Assembly: GCA_039929265.1 (NCBI GenBank)
Contig: JBDSRN010000139.1
Span: 1-7,116, forward strand
Origin: ZC4RG30 sp039929265
GTDB taxonomy: Bacteria > Pseudomonadota > Gammaproteobacteria > Steroidobacterales > Steroidobacteraceae
Direction: 5' to 3'
DNA length: 7,116 bases
The position numbers and the translations under genes were made by a program. A model generated the notes under the pieces. It was not told the DNA's origin. It ran no database searches and was given only the letters and a program-made list of their open reading frames with translations. Each line of letters starts with the position of its first letter. The stretch's first letter is position 1. This document shows, piece by piece, positions 6,863-7,116 of this stretch.

Positions 6863-6881
6863 CCGCGCTAGGATTGGTGCC
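6851..6881 (+). promoter_or_regulatory. two-tier hairpin across tldD stop and next gene's ribosome binding site
   Basis: The outer stem pairs GGCACCA (6851-6857) with TGGTGCC (6875-6881), seven perfect pairs. Inside it, CTAGC (6859-6863) pairs with GCTAG (6867-6871), five pairs, around the loop CGC, leaving a small 1x3 internal loop. The tldD stop TAG (6860-6862) is in the inner left arm, and the AGGA ribosome binding site of the next gene (6870-6873) is in the right half, with that gene's ATG abutting the stem. No U-tract follows, so it is not a standard terminator. The layout suggests ribosomes finishing tldD open the structure for the next gene; this is inferred from base pairing only. Confidence 0.5.
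6870..6873 (+). promoter_or_regulatory. Shine-Dalgarno sequence for the small membrane protein gene
   Basis: AGGA is eight bases before the ATG at 6882, a normal spacing, and supports that start. The bases overlap the inner right arm of the hairpin at 6851-6881, so access may depend on that fold being opened. Confidence 0.5.
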
Positions 6882-7116
6882 ATGACCCTGAAACGCCCGT
6901 TGTACGAGAGCCTGCCGCTGCTGTACGGGGCCGGCGGGCTGGCTGGACTGGTCGTCGGCTATCTGCTGCGCAGTCATACCCTGGCGAGCCTGTTGCTGTC
7001 GGTAACCGGACTGGGCGGACTGCTCGCGGGACTGGTGATCTGGCTGCGCCGCCGCGACTACCGGCGCCTGAGCGAGCAGTACCGCACGCGCGAACTCGAC
7101 GACGAACTCGGCGACG
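6882..7116 (+). CDS. uncharacterised small membrane protein, 3'-truncated by window edge
   Basis: An open frame starts at ATG 6882, 19 bases after tldD, and continues without a stop for 78 codons to the window end. The N-terminus MTLKRPLYESLPLLYG is followed by two hydrophobic segments at about residues 11-28 and 33-54, separated by a short LLRSHT turn. A basic cluster (RRRDYRR, 56-62) comes next, and then a charged, acidic stretch (RELDDELGD at the visible end). This looks like a two-helix inner-membrane hairpin with both ends in the cytoplasm, judging by the positive charges flanking the helices. I do not recognise the family and assign no function. It is neither pmbA nor yjgA, the genes that may follow tldD in relatives. 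Codon use matches its neighbours, and the ribosome binding site supports it as a real gene. Confidence 0.7.
   Translation, partial: MTLKRPLYESLPLLYGAGGLAGLVVGYLLRSHTLASLLLSVTGLGGLLAGLVIWLRRRDYRRLSEQYRTRELDDELGD

Noticed and set aside
5807..6883. Long open frame on the minus strand (358 codons) opposite tldD
   Set aside because: It mirrors tldD codon periodicity, contains no family motif, and is rich in Arg, His and Ala as shadow frames typically are.
1..7116. Mobile elements, CRISPR arrays, toxin-antitoxin or defence genes, tRNA or rRNA genes
   Set aside because: Nearly the whole window is occupied by recognised housekeeping genes with gaps of 19 bases or less, and no repeat array, transposase motif or RNA gene signature was seen.

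Overview
The window is a densely packed, single-direction (+ strand) block of bacterial housekeeping genes. It appears GC-rich, with codon third positions visibly dominated by G and C. The gene set, protein lengths and near-identical motifs (HolA, NadD, RsfS, RlmH, YhdE-type Maf, RNase G, a NIT1-type amidase, TldD) point to a chromosomal segment of a high-GC gammaproteobacterium. The joined order holA-nadD-rsfS-rlmH-maf-rng-nit-tldD recalls Xanthomonadales/Nevskiales/Steroidobacter-like lineages, but this placement is an inference from gene order and cannot be proved from the window.

Layout. Positions 1-890 hold the 3' five-sixths of holA (DNA polymerase III delta subunit), cut by the left edge. 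nadD (901-1542, NAD biosynthesis), rsfS (1539-2021, ribosomal silencing factor with an unusual lysine-rich tail) and rlmH (2040-2510, 23S rRNA methyltransferase) follow. Next are maf/yhdE (2515-3096, nucleotide pyrophosphatase), rng (3093-4562, RNase G), a nitrilase-superfamily amidase of the NIT1 type (4559-5383) and tldD (5396-6862, metalloprotease subunit). The start of an unrecognised small two-helix membrane protein (6882 onward) runs off the right edge. No gap between genes exceeds 19 bases, three junctions are 4-base ATGA overlaps, and no intrinsic terminator is visible, so the block is probably transcribed as one operon or a chain of overlapping transcripts whose first promoter lies to the left.

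How the genes fit together. Several products act on ribosomes or RNA: RsfS blocks subunit joining, RlmH modifies helix 69 of 23S rRNA, and RNase G trims the 16S 5' end. Others clean up or maintain metabolism and proteins: NadD makes the NAD precursor, Maf removes non-canonical or excess nucleotides, the NIT1-type enzyme repairs deaminated glutathione, and TldD, with a partner not in this window, degrades or processes peptides. HolA loads the replication clamp.

I found no mobile element, CRISPR array, tRNA, rRNA or defence system, and nothing that looks like a new multi-gene system. The points worth a second look are modest. Two perfect-stem hairpins sit exactly on gene junctions; the one at 6851-6881 would bury the ribosome binding site of the small membrane gene. 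The large yhdP gene usually found between rng and tldD is missing from that place. RsfS carries a basic C-terminal tail.
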